A stretch of 64,000 nt of DNA from Devosia sp. (GTDB lineage Bacteria > Pseudomonadota > Alphaproteobacteria > Rhizobiales > Devosiaceae). The DNA lies in the NCBI GenBank assembly GCA_017794705.1, contig CP051235.1, positions 1,055,010-1,119,009 of the forward strand, written 5' to 3'. Below the pieces are notes generated by a model. That model worked only from the letters and a program-made list of their open reading frames with translations, was not told where the DNA came from and did not search any database. The first letter of the stretch is position 1. Each line of letters opens with the position of its first letter. Both the position numbers and the translations under genes were made by a program. This document shows, one piece after another, positions 7,780-16,959 of this stretch.

Positions 7780-8724
7780 TCAGGCTCGGGGCGCCGCGGC
7801 GCGGCGCAGACGGTCGTTGATCGCTTCGCCCAATCCTTCCTCGGGAACCGGCGCTACAGCAATCCGGGCAACGCCGCTGGCATCAAGTTGGTGCAGGAAG
7901 GCGAAGAGGTTGCGCGCCGCTTCTTTGAAGTCACCAGTTTCCGACAGGTTGAGCGAAGTTCGGGCCTCGGGCTGATTTGGTCCAAACGCCAGAAACGCCT
8001 CACCTTCCTCAGGCCCTGCCGCGTTGAGTCGAAGGGCAGCGCGCGGCGCGTAGTGGCTCTTCATCATGCCAGGCGCGGCGATTGCCGCGTCGGCGCCAGC
8101 GATCCCGATTTGCCTCCCCAGATGGGTCTCGATCTCGGCCCGGGCCAGTCCCCCTGCCCGCAACTGAGTGACCTTGTCGCCTTGCACAGCGAGGATCGTG
8201 GACTCGAGTCCTGTGTTGCAAGGTCCCCCATCCAGCACCGGCACCTGCCCCTCAAACATTGTGCGGACCTGATCCGCCGTCGTCGGCGAAATGCGGCCGG
8301 AAGGATTGGCGCTTGGTGCCGCCAACGGTTGGCCCACGGTGGCGATGAGCTGTTGGGCGACAGGATGCGCGGGGATGCGGATACCGATCGTGTCGAGGCC
8401 CGCCGTGACCAGATCGCTGATTTGTGCCTCCTCCCTCAGCGGCAGCACCAGCGTGAGGGGGCCAGGCCACAGATCGGCAAGTCGGAGCGCTGTGGGGGAG
8501 AACTCGGCAAGGGCCGTGGCCATGTCCATGTCGGCACAATGCACGATCAATGGATTGAAGCGAGGGCGCCTTTTGGTCTCAAAGATCTTCAGCACTGCGT
8601 CGGAGGAAGAAGCCATCGCGCCCAGCCCATATACGGTCTCTGTCGGAAAGGCGCAGACGTTGCCGCTCCTGAGGATAGCGGCAGCGGTTTCGAGATCAAC
8701 GTCAGAGGGGTGATTGGGCTGCAT
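7780..8724 (-). CDS. L-threonylcarbamoyladenylate synthase (Sua5/TsaC)
   Basis: Makes threonylcarbamoyl-AMP from threonine, bicarbonate and ATP for the t6A37 modification of ANN-decoding tRNAs. At 314 residues it is the longer Sua5 form: a YrdC catalytic domain (about 8-195) with FPTETVYGLGA, KRRPRFNPLIVH and SANPSGRISPT, then the PGMMKSHYAPRA linker and a C-terminal Sua5 domain. It meets the J-domain gene three bases downstream and is divergent from the deacetylase gene at 8801. Whether to call it tsaC or sua5 is a naming matter only. Confidence 0.93.
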   Translation of the reverse strand: MQPNHPSDVDLETAAAILRSGNVCAFPTETVYGLGAMASSSDAVLKIFETKRRPRFNPLIVHCADMDMATALAEFSPTALRLADLWPGPLTLVLPLREEAQISDLVTAGLDTIGIRIPAHPVAQQLIATVGQPLAAPSANPSGRISPTTADQVRTMFEGQVPVLDGGPCNTGLESTILAVQGDKVTQLRAGGLARAEIETHLGRQIGIAGADAAIAAPGMMKSHYAPRAALRLNAAGPEEGEAFLAFGPNQPEARTSLNLSETGDFKEAARNLFAFLHQLDASGVARIAVAPVPEEGLGEAINDRLRRAAAPRA

Positions 8725-8800
8725 CGGCGGTGTTTGACAAGGTGCAACGGGCGCGTCAAGAACATCAGATGCGGCGCATTGGGGTGGTTACGGTCCGGTC

Positions 8801-9745
8801 ATGACGAGTTTGCTGATCAGTCAGCCAGAAACGCCGATTCACGAAACGCCCGAAGGGCACCCGGAACGCCCGGAGCGGCTGCTTGCTGTCGAAGCGGTAC
8901 TTTCCGAACCGGAATTCAAGGATTTGAAGCGGGAGACCGCAGACTCGGTGGATTTGTGGCTGGAAGCGGGTGTGCACAGTGATGCCTATCTCGCCCGGCT
9001 GCAGGCGCTTCGCCCGGCCGCCGGCCTCACCCAGATCGATGCCGACACCTGGATTTCGCCCGGATCGCTGAGCGCCGTGGCGGCGGGGCTCGGCGCCGGA
9101 TTGCGTGGGCTGGAGGCTGTGATGGCCGGCGAGGTGCAGAACGCCTTTTGTGCCGTGCGCCCGCCGGGTCATCATGCAGAACGTGAGACACCCATGGGGT
9201 TCTGCCTCGTCAATTCCATTGCCATCGTCGCGCGCATTGCCCAGCGTCAGTACGGTGTACAGCGGGTTGCCATAGTTGATTTCGACGTCCATCACGGCAA
9301 TGGCACGCAGGACATTTTCCAACATGATGGCAGTGTGTTTTATGGCTCCAGCCATCAAATGCCGCTTTATCCCGGCACGGGCGCGGCAAACGAAACCGGA
9401 GTGGGCAACGTCGTGAATGTGCCTTTGGCCGAAGACACGGGTGGTGCGGAAATGCGTACAGCCTACTCCGACATCATCCTTCCCGCAGTGGAGGCATTTG
9501 CACCAGACATCCTTCTGATATCAGCGGGATTTGATGCCCATCACCGCGACCCGCTTGCCGGACTGAACTGGACCGGCGACGATTTTGCCTGGATCACCGG
9601 CAAGCTGATGGACCTGGCGGACCGCACATGCGGGGGGCGGATTGTGTCGATGCTGGAAGGCGGTTACGACCTCGAAGGGCTAGCCGAGGGTGTGGCTCAG
9701 CATGTGCATATGTTGTCACATGGCGAAGCGCTCGATATCACCTAG
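8801..9745 (+). CDS. Histone deacetylase family protein (AcuC-like)
   Basis: A 314-residue zinc deacetylase of the arginase/deacetylase fold. Visible active-site blocks are PPGHHAERETPMGFC (paired histidines near 123), VDFDVHHGNGTQDIF (zinc Asp and His), SAGFDAHHRDP (second zinc Asp) and EGGYD near the end, so the catalytic set is complete. Bacterial members act on acetyl-polyamines, acetylated lysines or other amides; the substrate is not decidable here. It begins a plus-strand run with xseB, 23 bases downstream. In related genomes this deacetylase commonly precedes xseB. Confidence 0.9.
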   Translation: MTSLLISQPETPIHETPEGHPERPERLLAVEAVLSEPEFKDLKRETADSVDLWLEAGVHSDAYLARLQALRPAAGLTQIDADTWISPGSLSAVAAGLGAGLRGLEAVMAGEVQNAFCAVRPPGHHAERETPMGFCLVNSIAIVARIAQRQYGVQRVAIVDFDVHHGNGTQDIFQHDGSVFYGSSHQMPLYPGTGAANETGVGNVVNVPLAEDTGGAEMRTAYSDIILPAVEAFAPDILLISAGFDAHHRDPLAGLNWTGDDFAWITGKLMDLADRTCGGRIVSMLEGGYDLEGLAEGVAQHVHMLSHGEALDIT

Positions 9746-9768
9746 ACTGGCCGCAAGGAGACTGATTC

Positions 9769-10017
9769 ATGGCTGAAAAAGCAGGTTCGGACATTGCGGG
9801 AATGAGCTTCGAGGCGGCGCTGGCCGAGCTTGAGGACATCGTGGCCAAACTGGAAAGCGGCCAGGCCCCTTTGCAGGAGTCGATCGCAATCTTCGAGCGC
9901 GGCGAAGCGCTGAAGAAACACTGCGAGGCGCTGTTGAAATCTGCAGAGTCCAAGATCGAAAAGATCACGCTGAGCAAAGACGGATCGCCGACAGGCACGG
10001 CGCCGCTGGACGAATAG
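9769..10017 (+). CDS. xseB: Exodeoxyribonuclease VII small subunit
   Basis: An 82-residue protein of the usual XseB size and pattern: [18 protein letters not shown] followed by [23 protein letters not shown], predicted as two helices. XseB clasps the coiled coil of XseA in ExoVII, which degrades single-stranded DNA to oligonucleotides. AAGGAG about eleven bases upstream supports the ATG. xseA is not in the window. Confidence 0.95.
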   Translation: MAEKAGSDIAGMSFEAALAELEDIVAKLESGQAPLQESIAIFERGEALKKHCEALLKSAESKIEKITLSKDGSPTGTAPLDE

Positions 10018-10024
10018 GCTGGGT

Positions 10025-10630
10025 ATGGCTGAACAAAACTCCAAACTTCTGAGCCGGGTAAGGTTAGTCCTGTGGGGGCTGGTTGTTGTTGCGGCCATCG
10101 GCGCGACCTTCATCTATCTTAATCGCGGAACGCAAAGTCCGAGTTCGGCGATCGCCGGAGAGTTCTCGGTTGAAACCGCCGCCGGGGGAACATTCACCGA
10201 CGAAGATCTGGAGGGCACGCCATCACTCGTGTTTTTCGGCTATACGTTTTGCCCGGACGTCTGCCCCACTACGCTTGCCGAAACGACGGCCTGGCGGCAG
10301 TCACTGGCGCTGACCGAAGATGACCTGCGGATCATTTTCGTAACTGTCGATCCGGCGCGCGACACGGCGGAAGTGCTGGACCAATACCTGTCGGCATTTG
10401 GTGGACCGATTACCGGATTGACCGGCGACGAAGCTTCAATCGAGAACGTCAAATCTGCGTTTGGTGCGATTTCTGAAAAGGCCGACGTTCGCAGCGAGAC
10501 GGACTATCTGGTGAACCACACCGCCACGGTTTTCATGGTCGATGGTGAAGGAAATCTGTTCGGCACCATCGCCTACGGTGAAAATTCCGACACGGCGAAG
10601 GCGAAAATAGAGCGAATGGTCACCAGTTAG
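10025..10630 (+). CDS. SCO1/SenC family protein
   Basis: A 201-residue membrane-anchored thioredoxin-fold copper chaperone. One helix at about 14-36 anchors it to the inner membrane, with the rest in the periplasm. The copper site is complete: GYTFCPDVCPTT near residues 74-85 supplies the CxxxC pair, and the distant histidine is in YLVNHTATVF. SCO proteins deliver copper to the CuA centre of cytochrome oxidase or act as thiol reductases. It follows xseB by seven bases and may be co-transcribed with it, although the functions are unrelated. No cytochrome oxidase genes are nearby. Confidence 0.92.
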   Translation: MAEQNSKLLSRVRLVLWGLVVVAAIGATFIYLNRGTQSPSSAIAGEFSVETAAGGTFTDEDLEGTPSLVFFGYTFCPDVCPTTLAETTAWRQSLALTEDDLRIIFVTVDPARDTAEVLDQYLSAFGGPITGLTGDEASIENVKSAFGAISEKADVRSETDYLVNHTATVFMVDGEGNLFGTIAYGENSDTAKAKIERMVTS

Positions 10631-10731
10631 GCGACGCAGGAACTATTGATTCCGGTATTGGCGTTATCTCATTGAAAACACGTATGAAGTTTTACGTGAA
10701 GTCGCTGAGACTTTGATTCAGGAAACTGCGT

Positions 10732-11844
10732 CTAAACTTCAAATCCGGTCGGGCCGTCGCGGCCGGTTTGTCCCCGGTGGCGCAGGAAATGATCGGCGAG
10801 GACGCAAGCCATCATCGCCTCGCCAATGGGTACGGCGCGGATGCCGACGCAGGGGTCATGACGGCCCTTGGTGACAATGTCGGTGTTGCGATTGTCGGTG
10901 GTCACGGTTTCGCGTGGGGTGAGAATCGATGAGGTCGGTTTGACGGCAAAACGGCAGACGACCGGATCGCCGTTGGAGATGCCACCGAGGATGCCGCCGG
11001 CATTGTTCGACTTGAAATAGGGGGCGAGCTGGCCGGCGCGCATTTCGTCGGCGTTCTCGACACCGGTCAGCGAAGCTGCCTCGAAGCCGGCGCCGATCTC
11101 AACCGCCTTGACGGCGTTGATCGACATCATGGCGGAGGCCAAATCGGCACTCAGCTTGCCGTAGATGGGGGCACCCCAACCGGCCGGCACACCCTCGGCG
11201 ACCACTTCGATGACAGCGCCAACGGAATTGCCGGACTTGCGCAGACCGTCGAGATAAGGTGCCCACTGCTCGGCGGCTTTTGCATCAGCGCAGAAGAAAT
11301 CGTTTTGGTCGACCTGATCCCAGTCGAAATTGGCATAGTCGATCTTGTGCGGACCGACCTGAACCAGCGAAGCGCGAATGGTGACGCCGGAAAGGACTTG
11401 GCGCGCGACGGCACCTGCAGCAACACGGGCGGCCGTTTCGCGCGCGGACGAACGCCCTCCCCCGCGGTAGTCTCGAATGCCGTATTTCTGATCGTAGGTA
11501 TAGTCGGCGTGACCGGGCCGGTACTTGTCGCGAATCTCGGAATAATCCTTGGAGCGCTGATCGACATTTTCGATGATCAGCGAGATCGGCGTACCGGTGG
11601 TGCGCAGTCCATCTGTACGGTCGTCCTCGAAAACGCCCGAGAGGACCTTGACCTGATCCGGTTCCTTGCGCTGGGTCGTGTACTTGGACTGGCCGGGCCG
11701 GCGGCGATCCAGTTCGCGCTGGACCAGAGCCAGATCGAAGGGCAGGTCGGGCGGACAGCCGTCGACAACCACACCAAGGGCCGGCCCATGGCTTTCACCC
11801 CAGGTGGTGAAGCGGAACATGTGTCCGAAGGAATTGTGCGACAT
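10732..11844 (-). CDS. aroC: Chorismate synthase
   Basis: Last enzyme of the shikimate pathway: converts EPSP to chorismate using reduced FMN. The 370-residue length and motifs are standard: [20 protein letters not shown] near the start, [16 protein letters not shown] near 132, and [18 protein letters not shown] near 285. It is the distal member of a minus-strand group with the histidine phosphatase and fabI, facing the SCO gene across about 100 bases with no strong terminator. Confidence 0.97.
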   Translation of the reverse strand: MSHNSFGHMFRFTTWGESHGPALGVVVDGCPPDLPFDLALVQRELDRRRPGQSKYTTQRKEPDQVKVLSGVFEDDRTDGLRTTGTPISLIIENVDQRSKDYSEIRDKYRPGHADYTYDQKYGIRDYRGGGRSSARETAARVAAGAVARQVLSGVTIRASLVQVGPHKIDYANFDWDQVDQNDFFCADAKAAEQWAPYLDGLRKSGNSVGAVIEVVAEGVPAGWGAPIYGKLSADLASAMMSINAVKAVEIGAGFEAASLTGVENADEMRAGQLAPYFKSNNAGGILGGISNGDPVVCRFAVKPTSSILTPRETVTTDNRNTDIVTKGRHDPCVGIRAVPIGEAMMACVLADHFLRHRGQTGRDGPTGFEV

Positions 11845-11912
11845 GAAAAGTCCTGACCCGTTGCGCGGCTGTTTTTAGGGAGCGCCGTCGGCAACGTCAA
11901 TCGAGCGCGGGA

Positions 11913-12530
11913 TCAGTCCAGACCCTCGGCACGGAACAGGTTCATGTTGCCCGGAGTGAAGCGGGCGATGGTCCCCTGAGGCGGATGCCAGTTGATCGCC
12001 TCCTCGGTGTCCGCGCCTTCGATCAGGCGGCGCAGGGCGCGCATGACGCCGCCATGGGCAACGATGATCGAAGGCCCCTCGAGTTCGGCGGCAAAGGCTT
12101 CCAGCCGGTCTGCCACGTCCTGATAATTCTCGCCGGCGGGCGGGCGGTGATGCCAATATTCAGCTTGCCGGAATCCCGGAGCGATGGACAGATGTTCGGG
12201 CAGTTCATCGTGCAGCTTGCCCTCGAGTTCACCAAAGGAAATTTCGCGCAGGCGCTCATCGAAGGTGACGTCCGGCAAAGTGGTGTCGAAGGCGGCGCGG
12301 ATGCGCTGCATAGTCTCTGCAGACCGGACAAGTGGGGAACTGTACCAGGGCAGGTCTGTTGGCTGATGACCATGATCCTTCAACAGTTCCACCAGCAGAG
12401 GTCCCATGCGGTCAGCCTGTTTCTGGCCGGTCGCATTCAGGGGGATGTCCATCGTCCCCTGGTAACGGCGTTCCCTGTTCCAGTCGGTTTCGCCGTGGCG
12501 GGCGAAGAAAATCTCGGGCCAGTCGGTCAT
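11913..12530 (-). CDS. Histidine phosphatase family protein
   Basis: A 205-residue member of the phosphoglycerate-mutase-like superfamily. The catalytic RHG box FFARHGETDWNRE is at about 8-20, the second arginine lies in SSPLVRSAETM, and the second histidine in VAHGGVMRAL. Its size and motifs suit a cofactor-independent acid phosphatase or PhoE/GpmB-like enzyme rather than true glycolytic mutase. It sits between fabI (36 bases upstream) and aroC (68 bases downstream), an arrangement common in rhizobial relatives. The substrate is unknown. Confidence 0.88.
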   Translation of the reverse strand: MTDWPEIFFARHGETDWNRERRYQGTMDIPLNATGQKQADRMGPLLVELLKDHGHQPTDLPWYSSPLVRSAETMQRIRAAFDTTLPDVTFDERLREISFGELEGKLHDELPEHLSIAPGFRQAEYWHHRPPAGENYQDVADRLEAFAAELEGPSIIVAHGGVMRALRRLIEGADTEEAINWHPPQGTIARFTPGNMNLFRAEGLD

Positions 12531-12566
12531 GCGGCTCTTCGGTTGAGGGGCGGCTGGATGAGGCTT

Positions 12567-13367
12567 TTACTCTTCTTCCGCGCCATCCAGCAATTTCATG
12601 CCGACAATGTTATAGCCCGCATCAACGTAGTGGATTTCGCCCGAAACACCGCTCGACAGATCGGACAGGAGGTACATGGCCGCGCCACCCACTTCGTCGA
12701 TGGTGACGTTCTTGCGCATGGGGGAATTTGCCTCCTGCCAGTGCAGCATGTCGCGCAGACCGGCGATGCCTGATGCGGCCAGGGTCTTTATGGCGCCGGC
12801 GGAGATGGCGTTGACGCGGATACCCTTTTTGCCCAGATCCACGGCCAGATAGCGGACGGAAGCTTCGAGCGCGGCCTTGGCAACGCCCATGACGTTGTAG
12901 TTCGGCACGTATTTTTCTGAGCCGTAGTAGGTCAGCGTCAGCAGCGATCCGCCCTCGGACATCAGGGCCTCGGCGCGCTTGGCAACGGCGGTGAAGGAGA
13001 ACACCGAGATGTTCATCGTCAGGGCGAAATTTTCGGGCGTGGTGTCGATGTAGCGGCCCTCGAGCTCATCCTTGTTGGAAAAGCCGATGGCATGGACGAC
13101 GAAATCGAGATTGCCCCAGCGCTTCTTGATTTCGGCAAAGGCATTGTCGACGGCGGCTTCGTCGGTGACGTCGCATTCGACCATGAAGTCAGAGCCGACC
13201 TCGTTGGCCAGCGGCTCGACCCGGCGTTTCAGCGCTTCACCCTGATAGGCAAAGGCCAGTTCGGCACCCTGGGCGTGCAGGGCCTTGGAAATGCCCCAGG
13301 CAATCGAACGATTGTTGGCAAGGCCCATGATCAGCCCGCGTTTGCCCGCCATCAAACCTTCAGCCAT
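12567..13367 (-). CDS. fabI: Enoyl-[acyl-carrier-protein] reductase (NADH)
   Basis: Reduces trans-2-enoyl-ACP in the last step of each fatty-acid elongation cycle; target of triclosan-type inhibitors. A 266-residue SDR-like enzyme with the FabI nucleotide motif GLIMGLANNRSIAWG at about 11-25 and the catalytic Tyr/Lys in YGSEKYVPNYNVMGVAK near 150-165; SAGAIKTLAASGI follows. The frame is open further upstream, but the ATG at 13367 has GGAG six bases before it and gives the standard N terminus. It leads the fabI-phosphatase-aroC run. Confidence 0.95.
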   Translation of the reverse strand: MAEGLMAGKRGLIMGLANNRSIAWGISKALHAQGAELAFAYQGEALKRRVEPLANEVGSDFMVECDVTDEAAVDNAFAEIKKRWGNLDFVVHAIGFSNKDELEGRYIDTTPENFALTMNISVFSFTAVAKRAEALMSEGGSLLTLTYYGSEKYVPNYNVMGVAKAALEASVRYLAVDLGKKGIRVNAISAGAIKTLAASGIAGLRDMLHWQEANSPMRKNVTIDEVGGAAMYLLSDLSSGVSGEIHYVDAGYNIVGMKLLDGAEEE

Positions 13368-13474
13368 TTCTAACTCCAGCGCTGTGATTGGTTCATGCAA
13401 TTGAAATTGCTTGTGGCACAGGCCAAGGTGCGCGGGCAAGCTTGCAGGCAGCCTGCCGCCACATGGAGTTATGC

Positions 13475-14893
13475 GTGTCCCCATCCAAAATCGAGATTGT
13501 TGACCAGCTTTCAGCGCTGGTGGGCGAAGCCAACGTGATCAGCGATGCGGAGGGTATGGGACGTTTCCTGCGCGAGCCGCGAAAGCGGTTTCATCAAAGC
13601 GCCCAGGCGGTGGTGCTTCCGGAAGACACGAACGCCCTTCAGGCCGTGGTGCGCTGGGCAAATGAGACGGGCACCGGCCTCATTCCCCAAGGGGGTAATA
13701 CCGGGCTGGTGGGGGCCCAGGTGCCACTGAGCGGCGCGGAAGTGATTGTATCGCTGGCACATTTCGACAAGGTGCGCGACGTCAACGCGGCGGCGGGCCA
13801 CATGACTGTTGAGGCAGGGCTGACGCTGGAGAAGGCGCAACAGGCGGCGGACGCTGAAGGGTCACTTTTCCCTTTGTTCATCGCCTCGCAGGGCAGCGCC
13901 ACCATTGGCGGGGTGCTGTCCTCGAATGCCGGCGGCATTCAGGTGCTGGCCTATGGCAACGCGCGCGAGCTGTGCCTCGGGGTTGAGGCTGTCATGCCGG
14001 ATGGCGCGCTCTACAAAGGGCTGAACGCCTTGCGCAAGGACAATACGGGCTACGACCTTCGAGACCTGCTGGTGGGGGCGGAAGGCACGCTCGGGTTCAT
14101 CACCGCAGCAACCCTGAAACTGGCCGCCAAGCCGGAAGGGCATGAAACAGCTTGGATCAACGTTGCGTCGCCCGCGGAGGCGTTTGCGCTTTTCTCGCTG
14201 GTGCGCGACCGGGCGGGCACGACACTCAGTGCCTTCGAACTCGTGCCGCGGTTCGGCATCGAGATGCAGTTGACCCACGGCATGCTGGAACGCGACCCGT
14301 CGGCAAGCCCCTCCCCCTGGTACGTGATGGCCGAAATCTCGCGCCCGAAAGGGGGGCTTGAGGGCGTATTGACCGATGCGCTGGCCGAAGCATTCGAACA
14401 GGATCTGGTCAGTGACGCCAGTATCGCCCAATCCCTGGACGAACGTGCCAACATGTGGCGGACACGTGAAAACATGAGCGAGGTGCAAAGCCGCGAGGGG
14501 GCCTCGATCAAGCATGACGTGTCCGTGCCGGTGGCGGCTGTGCCTGAATTGATCGAGCGCGGTTCAGCGGCGGCTGGAAAGTTGATCGAAGGCATCCGCC
14601 CCTGCCCGTTCGGGCACATGGGAGACGGCAACATCCATTTCAACTTCAGCCCGCCGGTTGGCTACGACAATGCCGCTTTCATGGCGGAGGCGCCCAAGCT
14701 GCATGATGCGATCTATGAGATCGTGCTGGATCTTGGCGGCTCCGTCTCGGCTGAGCATGGGATCGGACAGCTGAAAACGGGACTTTTGAAACAGGTCAAA
14801 GACCCGGTCGCCCTGGCTGTCATGCGCAAGATCAAGGGGGCGCTTGATCCCAACGGAATCATGAACCCTGGCAAGATGCTGGACGAGTTCTAG
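13475..14893 (+). CDS. FAD-binding oxidoreductase (D-2-hydroxyglutarate/D-lactate dehydrogenase-like)
   Basis: A 472-residue flavoprotein of the VAO/PCMH family. The FAD domain has VVLPEDTNALQAVVRWA, then PQGGNTGLVGAQVP and SNAGGIQVLAYGNARELCLG. The C-terminal substrate domain has FGHMGDGNIHFN and SAEHGIGQLKTGLL, as in D-2-hydroxyglutarate and D-lactate dehydrogenases (GlcD/DLD type). The GTG at 13475 was chosen because GGAG lies six bases upstream; ATG at 13463 is possible. It is divergent from fabI, and its stop overlaps that of the convergent SRAP gene. The exact 2-hydroxyacid substrate is not evident. Confidence 0.87.
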   Translation: MSPSKIEIVDQLSALVGEANVISDAEGMGRFLREPRKRFHQSAQAVVLPEDTNALQAVVRWANETGTGLIPQGGNTGLVGAQVPLSGAEVIVSLAHFDKVRDVNAAAGHMTVEAGLTLEKAQQAADAEGSLFPLFIASQGSATIGGVLSSNAGGIQVLAYGNARELCLGVEAVMPDGALYKGLNALRKDNTGYDLRDLLVGAEGTLGFITAATLKLAAKPEGHETAWINVASPAEAFALFSLVRDRAGTTLSAFELVPRFGIEMQLTHGMLERDPSASPSPWYVMAEISRPKGGLEGVLTDALAEAFEQDLVSDASIAQSLDERANMWRTRENMSEVQSREGASIKHDVSVPVAAVPELIERGSAAAGKLIEGIRPCPFGHMGDGNIHFNFSPPVGYDNAAFMAEAPKLHDAIYEIVLDLGGSVSAEHGIGQLKTGLLKQVKDPVALAVMRKIKGALDPNGIMNPGKMLDEF

Positions 14894-15663
14894 AACAGGT
14901 CCAGTTGACCGGAGGCTTTCTTCTTTGGCGCAGATTCGGTCTTTTCAGGTTTTTCCGGTTTGTCTTCGTAGACGGGCACGATGAGGCCTTCATCGTCGTT
15001 GCGCACCGAGCCAACGCGTGAGGCAACGGCGTGGAAACTGGTTTCGGCGATCTTCAGTTTGGCAATCAAACCGTTTGCGGTGGCGCTGCCGACATTGGCG
15101 GTGTCCAACCAGGTCGCGGCCTGCCTGTCGTCAAGGATGGCTGGCGTTCTGTCATGAAGGGACTGCATCTCGCCCTGTGCGGGCACAGTCACAATGGCGG
15201 CCGTGTCGATTTCCTCGCCGTCTGGCCCCATCCAGGTGGAATGAAAGCCGGCAAACAGCATGGGCTTGCCGTCCTTCAGGGTAATGTAGTGCGGCGTTTT
15301 GCTGCCGTCCGGGTTCTTTCGCCATTCGTAGTAGCCGCTTGCGGGAACAATGCAGCGCCTGTTCTTGAGGGCAGAGCGGAACGACGCCTTCTCGCCCATG
15401 GTCTCGGCCCGGGCATTGATGATCAGCGGGAATTCCTGCGGGTTCTTGACCCATTCTGGGACCAGGCCCCAGCGCATCAATTGCGGCTGGTAGGCGCCGC
15501 CTTCACGACGGATGGTGAGGATAGGCTGGGTGGGCGCAATATTGTAGCGGCGCGGCTGTTCAGTGATCTCGGGACCGACATCCTCACGAAGATTGTCGAG
15601 AAACGCCGACAGCTGTTCGTGAATTTCGGCCCATGTGAACAGGTAGGTGAAGCGGCCGCACAT
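14890..15663 (-). CDS. SOS response-associated peptidase (SRAP/YedK, HMCES-like)
   Basis: A 257-residue SRAP-domain protein. YedK/HMCES proteins form a thiazolidine crosslink between the amino-terminal Cys2 and abasic sites in single-stranded DNA, protecting forks. MCGRF starts the protein, giving Cys2. Other active-site residues are in PRYNIAPTQ-like RRYNIAPTQ, INARAETM, PASGYYEW (Glu) and HDRTPAIL (His). The C-terminal 30 residues are a charged tail rich in Lys, Glu and Pro. I looked for a GTTC-N7-GTTC box upstream and found none, so SOS control is not evident here. The start region overlaps, head to head, a possible upstream extension of the NUDIX gene. Confidence 0.93.
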   Translation of the reverse strand: MCGRFTYLFTWAEIHEQLSAFLDNLREDVGPEITEQPRRYNIAPTQPILTIRREGGAYQPQLMRWGLVPEWVKNPQEFPLIINARAETMGEKASFRSALKNRRCIVPASGYYEWRKNPDGSKTPHYITLKDGKPMLFAGFHSTWMGPDGEEIDTAAIVTVPAQGEMQSLHDRTPAILDDRQAATWLDTANVGSATANGLIAKLKIAETSFHAVASRVGSVRNDDEGLIVPVYEDKPEKPEKTESAPKKKASGQLDLF

Positions 15664-15733
15664 GCGGAACCTCCTTGCTGTGCCCGACAGTGCTAGGCTA
15701 TCCGGACGCGAATGGCAAAGTCAGGACATCGCT

Positions 15734-16132
15734 TTGAACGCAGAGGGATTTGATGCGGCCAGTGTGGCGATATTCCGAGCCGACGTAGTGCTGCTGATCG
15801 AGCGGGCCACCGAGCCGTACAAGGGGTTCTGGACGTTGCCCGGCGGCCGGGTATTGGCAGGGGAAAGCGCGGAGGAATGTGCGCGGCGGGAAGTTGCCGA
15901 GGAACTGGGTCTGCAGCTCGCGGACCTGACCTTCGTTTCCGCACACCGTACCGGCGAGTTTTCGCTGGCGGTATTTGCGGCCGCATTCGTCGGCGGCAAT
16001 GTTGTGGCAAGTGATGAGGTCGCAGATTGGGAATGGGTGCCGACCACTGCGCCAACGGCGCTCAAGACAACGCCGGGGTTGCAGGCGATCCTTGATCTGA
16101 CGGTGAACACCAGCGGTCGAAATGAGCGCTAA
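15734..16132 (+). CDS. NUDIX hydrolase
   Basis: A 132-residue NUDIX protein with an intact box GGRVLAGESAEECARREVAEELGL (here split: GGRVLAGESAEE then CARREVAEELGL), the metal-binding loop for hydrolysing nucleoside diphosphates linked to another moiety. The fold begins at ASVAIFRADVVLLIER, so I prefer TTG at 15734 (AGGA seven bases upstream) to the open-frame ATGs at 15647 or 15662, which would overlap the divergent SRAP start. If the longer form is used, the extra 24-29 residues lie outside the domain. The substrate is unknown. Confidence 0.8.
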   Translation: MNAEGFDAASVAIFRADVVLLIERATEPYKGFWTLPGGRVLAGESAEECARREVAEELGLQLADLTFVSAHRTGEFSLAVFAAAFVGGNVVASDEVADWEWVPTTAPTALKTTPGLQAILDLTVNTSGRNER

Positions 16133-16186
16133 GGGCCTCTGCTGGTTCGCCTTGCTTTGTCCGCAAACTGGTCCTAAGCGAACGGC

Positions 16187-16594
16187 ATGGCACGGATATC
16201 TGCGGCAAATGGCGGACTGAGGTGGCGGCGCGGCGCACTGGCGCTTGTGCTGAGCCTGACAATTGCCGCTTCCGCCCAACCGGCGCGCGCGATTGATCCA
16301 ATCTATCAACCGCAGATGCAAAGGCTGTTGTTCGTTTTGGGCAGTCTTTATTTTCTTCAGCCGCTGTGCGGTGTGAACGCCGACGACTGGCGGCAACATG
16401 CTGCCGACCTGATCGATGCGGACCAGCCGGAGGAAGACCGGCGGCTGCGCCTGACCGGCTCATTCAACGATGGTTATGCGGCCTATGCGCGGTTGCATCG
16501 CGACTGCACACCCTCGGCGCAACGCGCCACGGTGCAGATGCTGGGTGAGGCCGAAGACCTTTCGCGCGAAATCCACACCCGCTTCGCGGAGTGA
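16187..16594 (+). CDS. TIGR02301-type exported small protein
   Basis: A 135-residue protein with a signal peptide (basic start, hydrophobic stretch at about 16-30, cleavage after PARA). The mature part has RLLFVLGSLYFLQPLC, RLTGSFNDGYAAYARLH and a second cysteine in HRDCTPSA, a pattern I recognise from the TIGR02301 family of Hyphomicrobiales. Two conserved cysteines suggest a periplasmic disulfide. Function unknown. In relatives it also sits beside a NUDIX gene. Confidence 0.8.
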   Translation: MARISAANGGLRWRRGALALVLSLTIAASAQPARAIDPIYQPQMQRLLFVLGSLYFLQPLCGVNADDWRQHAADLIDADQPEEDRRLRLTGSFNDGYAAYARLHRDCTPSAQRATVQMLGEAEDLSREIHTRFAE

Positions 16595-16698
16595 GGATAA
16601 CTATATTTACATAGTGCAAATTAACCTTGGCGTAACTTCCGATATGGGCGTGAGGCAGCGGCGTGTTAGGCACGTCGGGTCTAGCAACGGAAGCCGCC

Positions 16699-16959
16699 AT
16701 GTTCATTTCGCCCGACGTCCACTCATTGCTGAAAGCTGAAAGCGAGGAGCGTCAGATCGCGCTGGAATATCTGGCGGACGCATGGAACAGCGCCGAGGCG
16801 GATGGCGTGGAAGCGGATTCGCTGGCGCATGCCGCGCTGTTCGCGGCGCTGGCGACGCTGGTCAGCCAATATGGCGAGGAAGTTGCGGCCAAGTTGATGG
16901 ACGAGGTTCCACAGCGCATTCGGCACGGCGAGTACAGTATCGACCGCTCTATCCAGTAG
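16699..16959 (+). CDS. Small conserved hypothetical protein (86 aa)
   Basis: An acidic, alanine-rich, probably all-helical soluble protein beginning MFISPDVHSLLKAE. No domain or catalytic motif is recognised. GGAAG upstream supports the ATG at 16699 rather than the frame's earlier start. Its last 11 bases overlap the 3' end of the convergent pyrC. Between the previous gene and this one lies TTAACCTTGGCGTAA (16621-16635), one base off a CtrA box, which may drive it. Similar small proteins are familiar from rhizobial genomes; no function is known to me. Confidence 0.7.
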   Translation: MFISPDVHSLLKAESEERQIALEYLADAWNSAEADGVEADSLAHAALFAALATLVSQYGEEVAAKLMDEVPQRIRHGEYSIDRSIQ

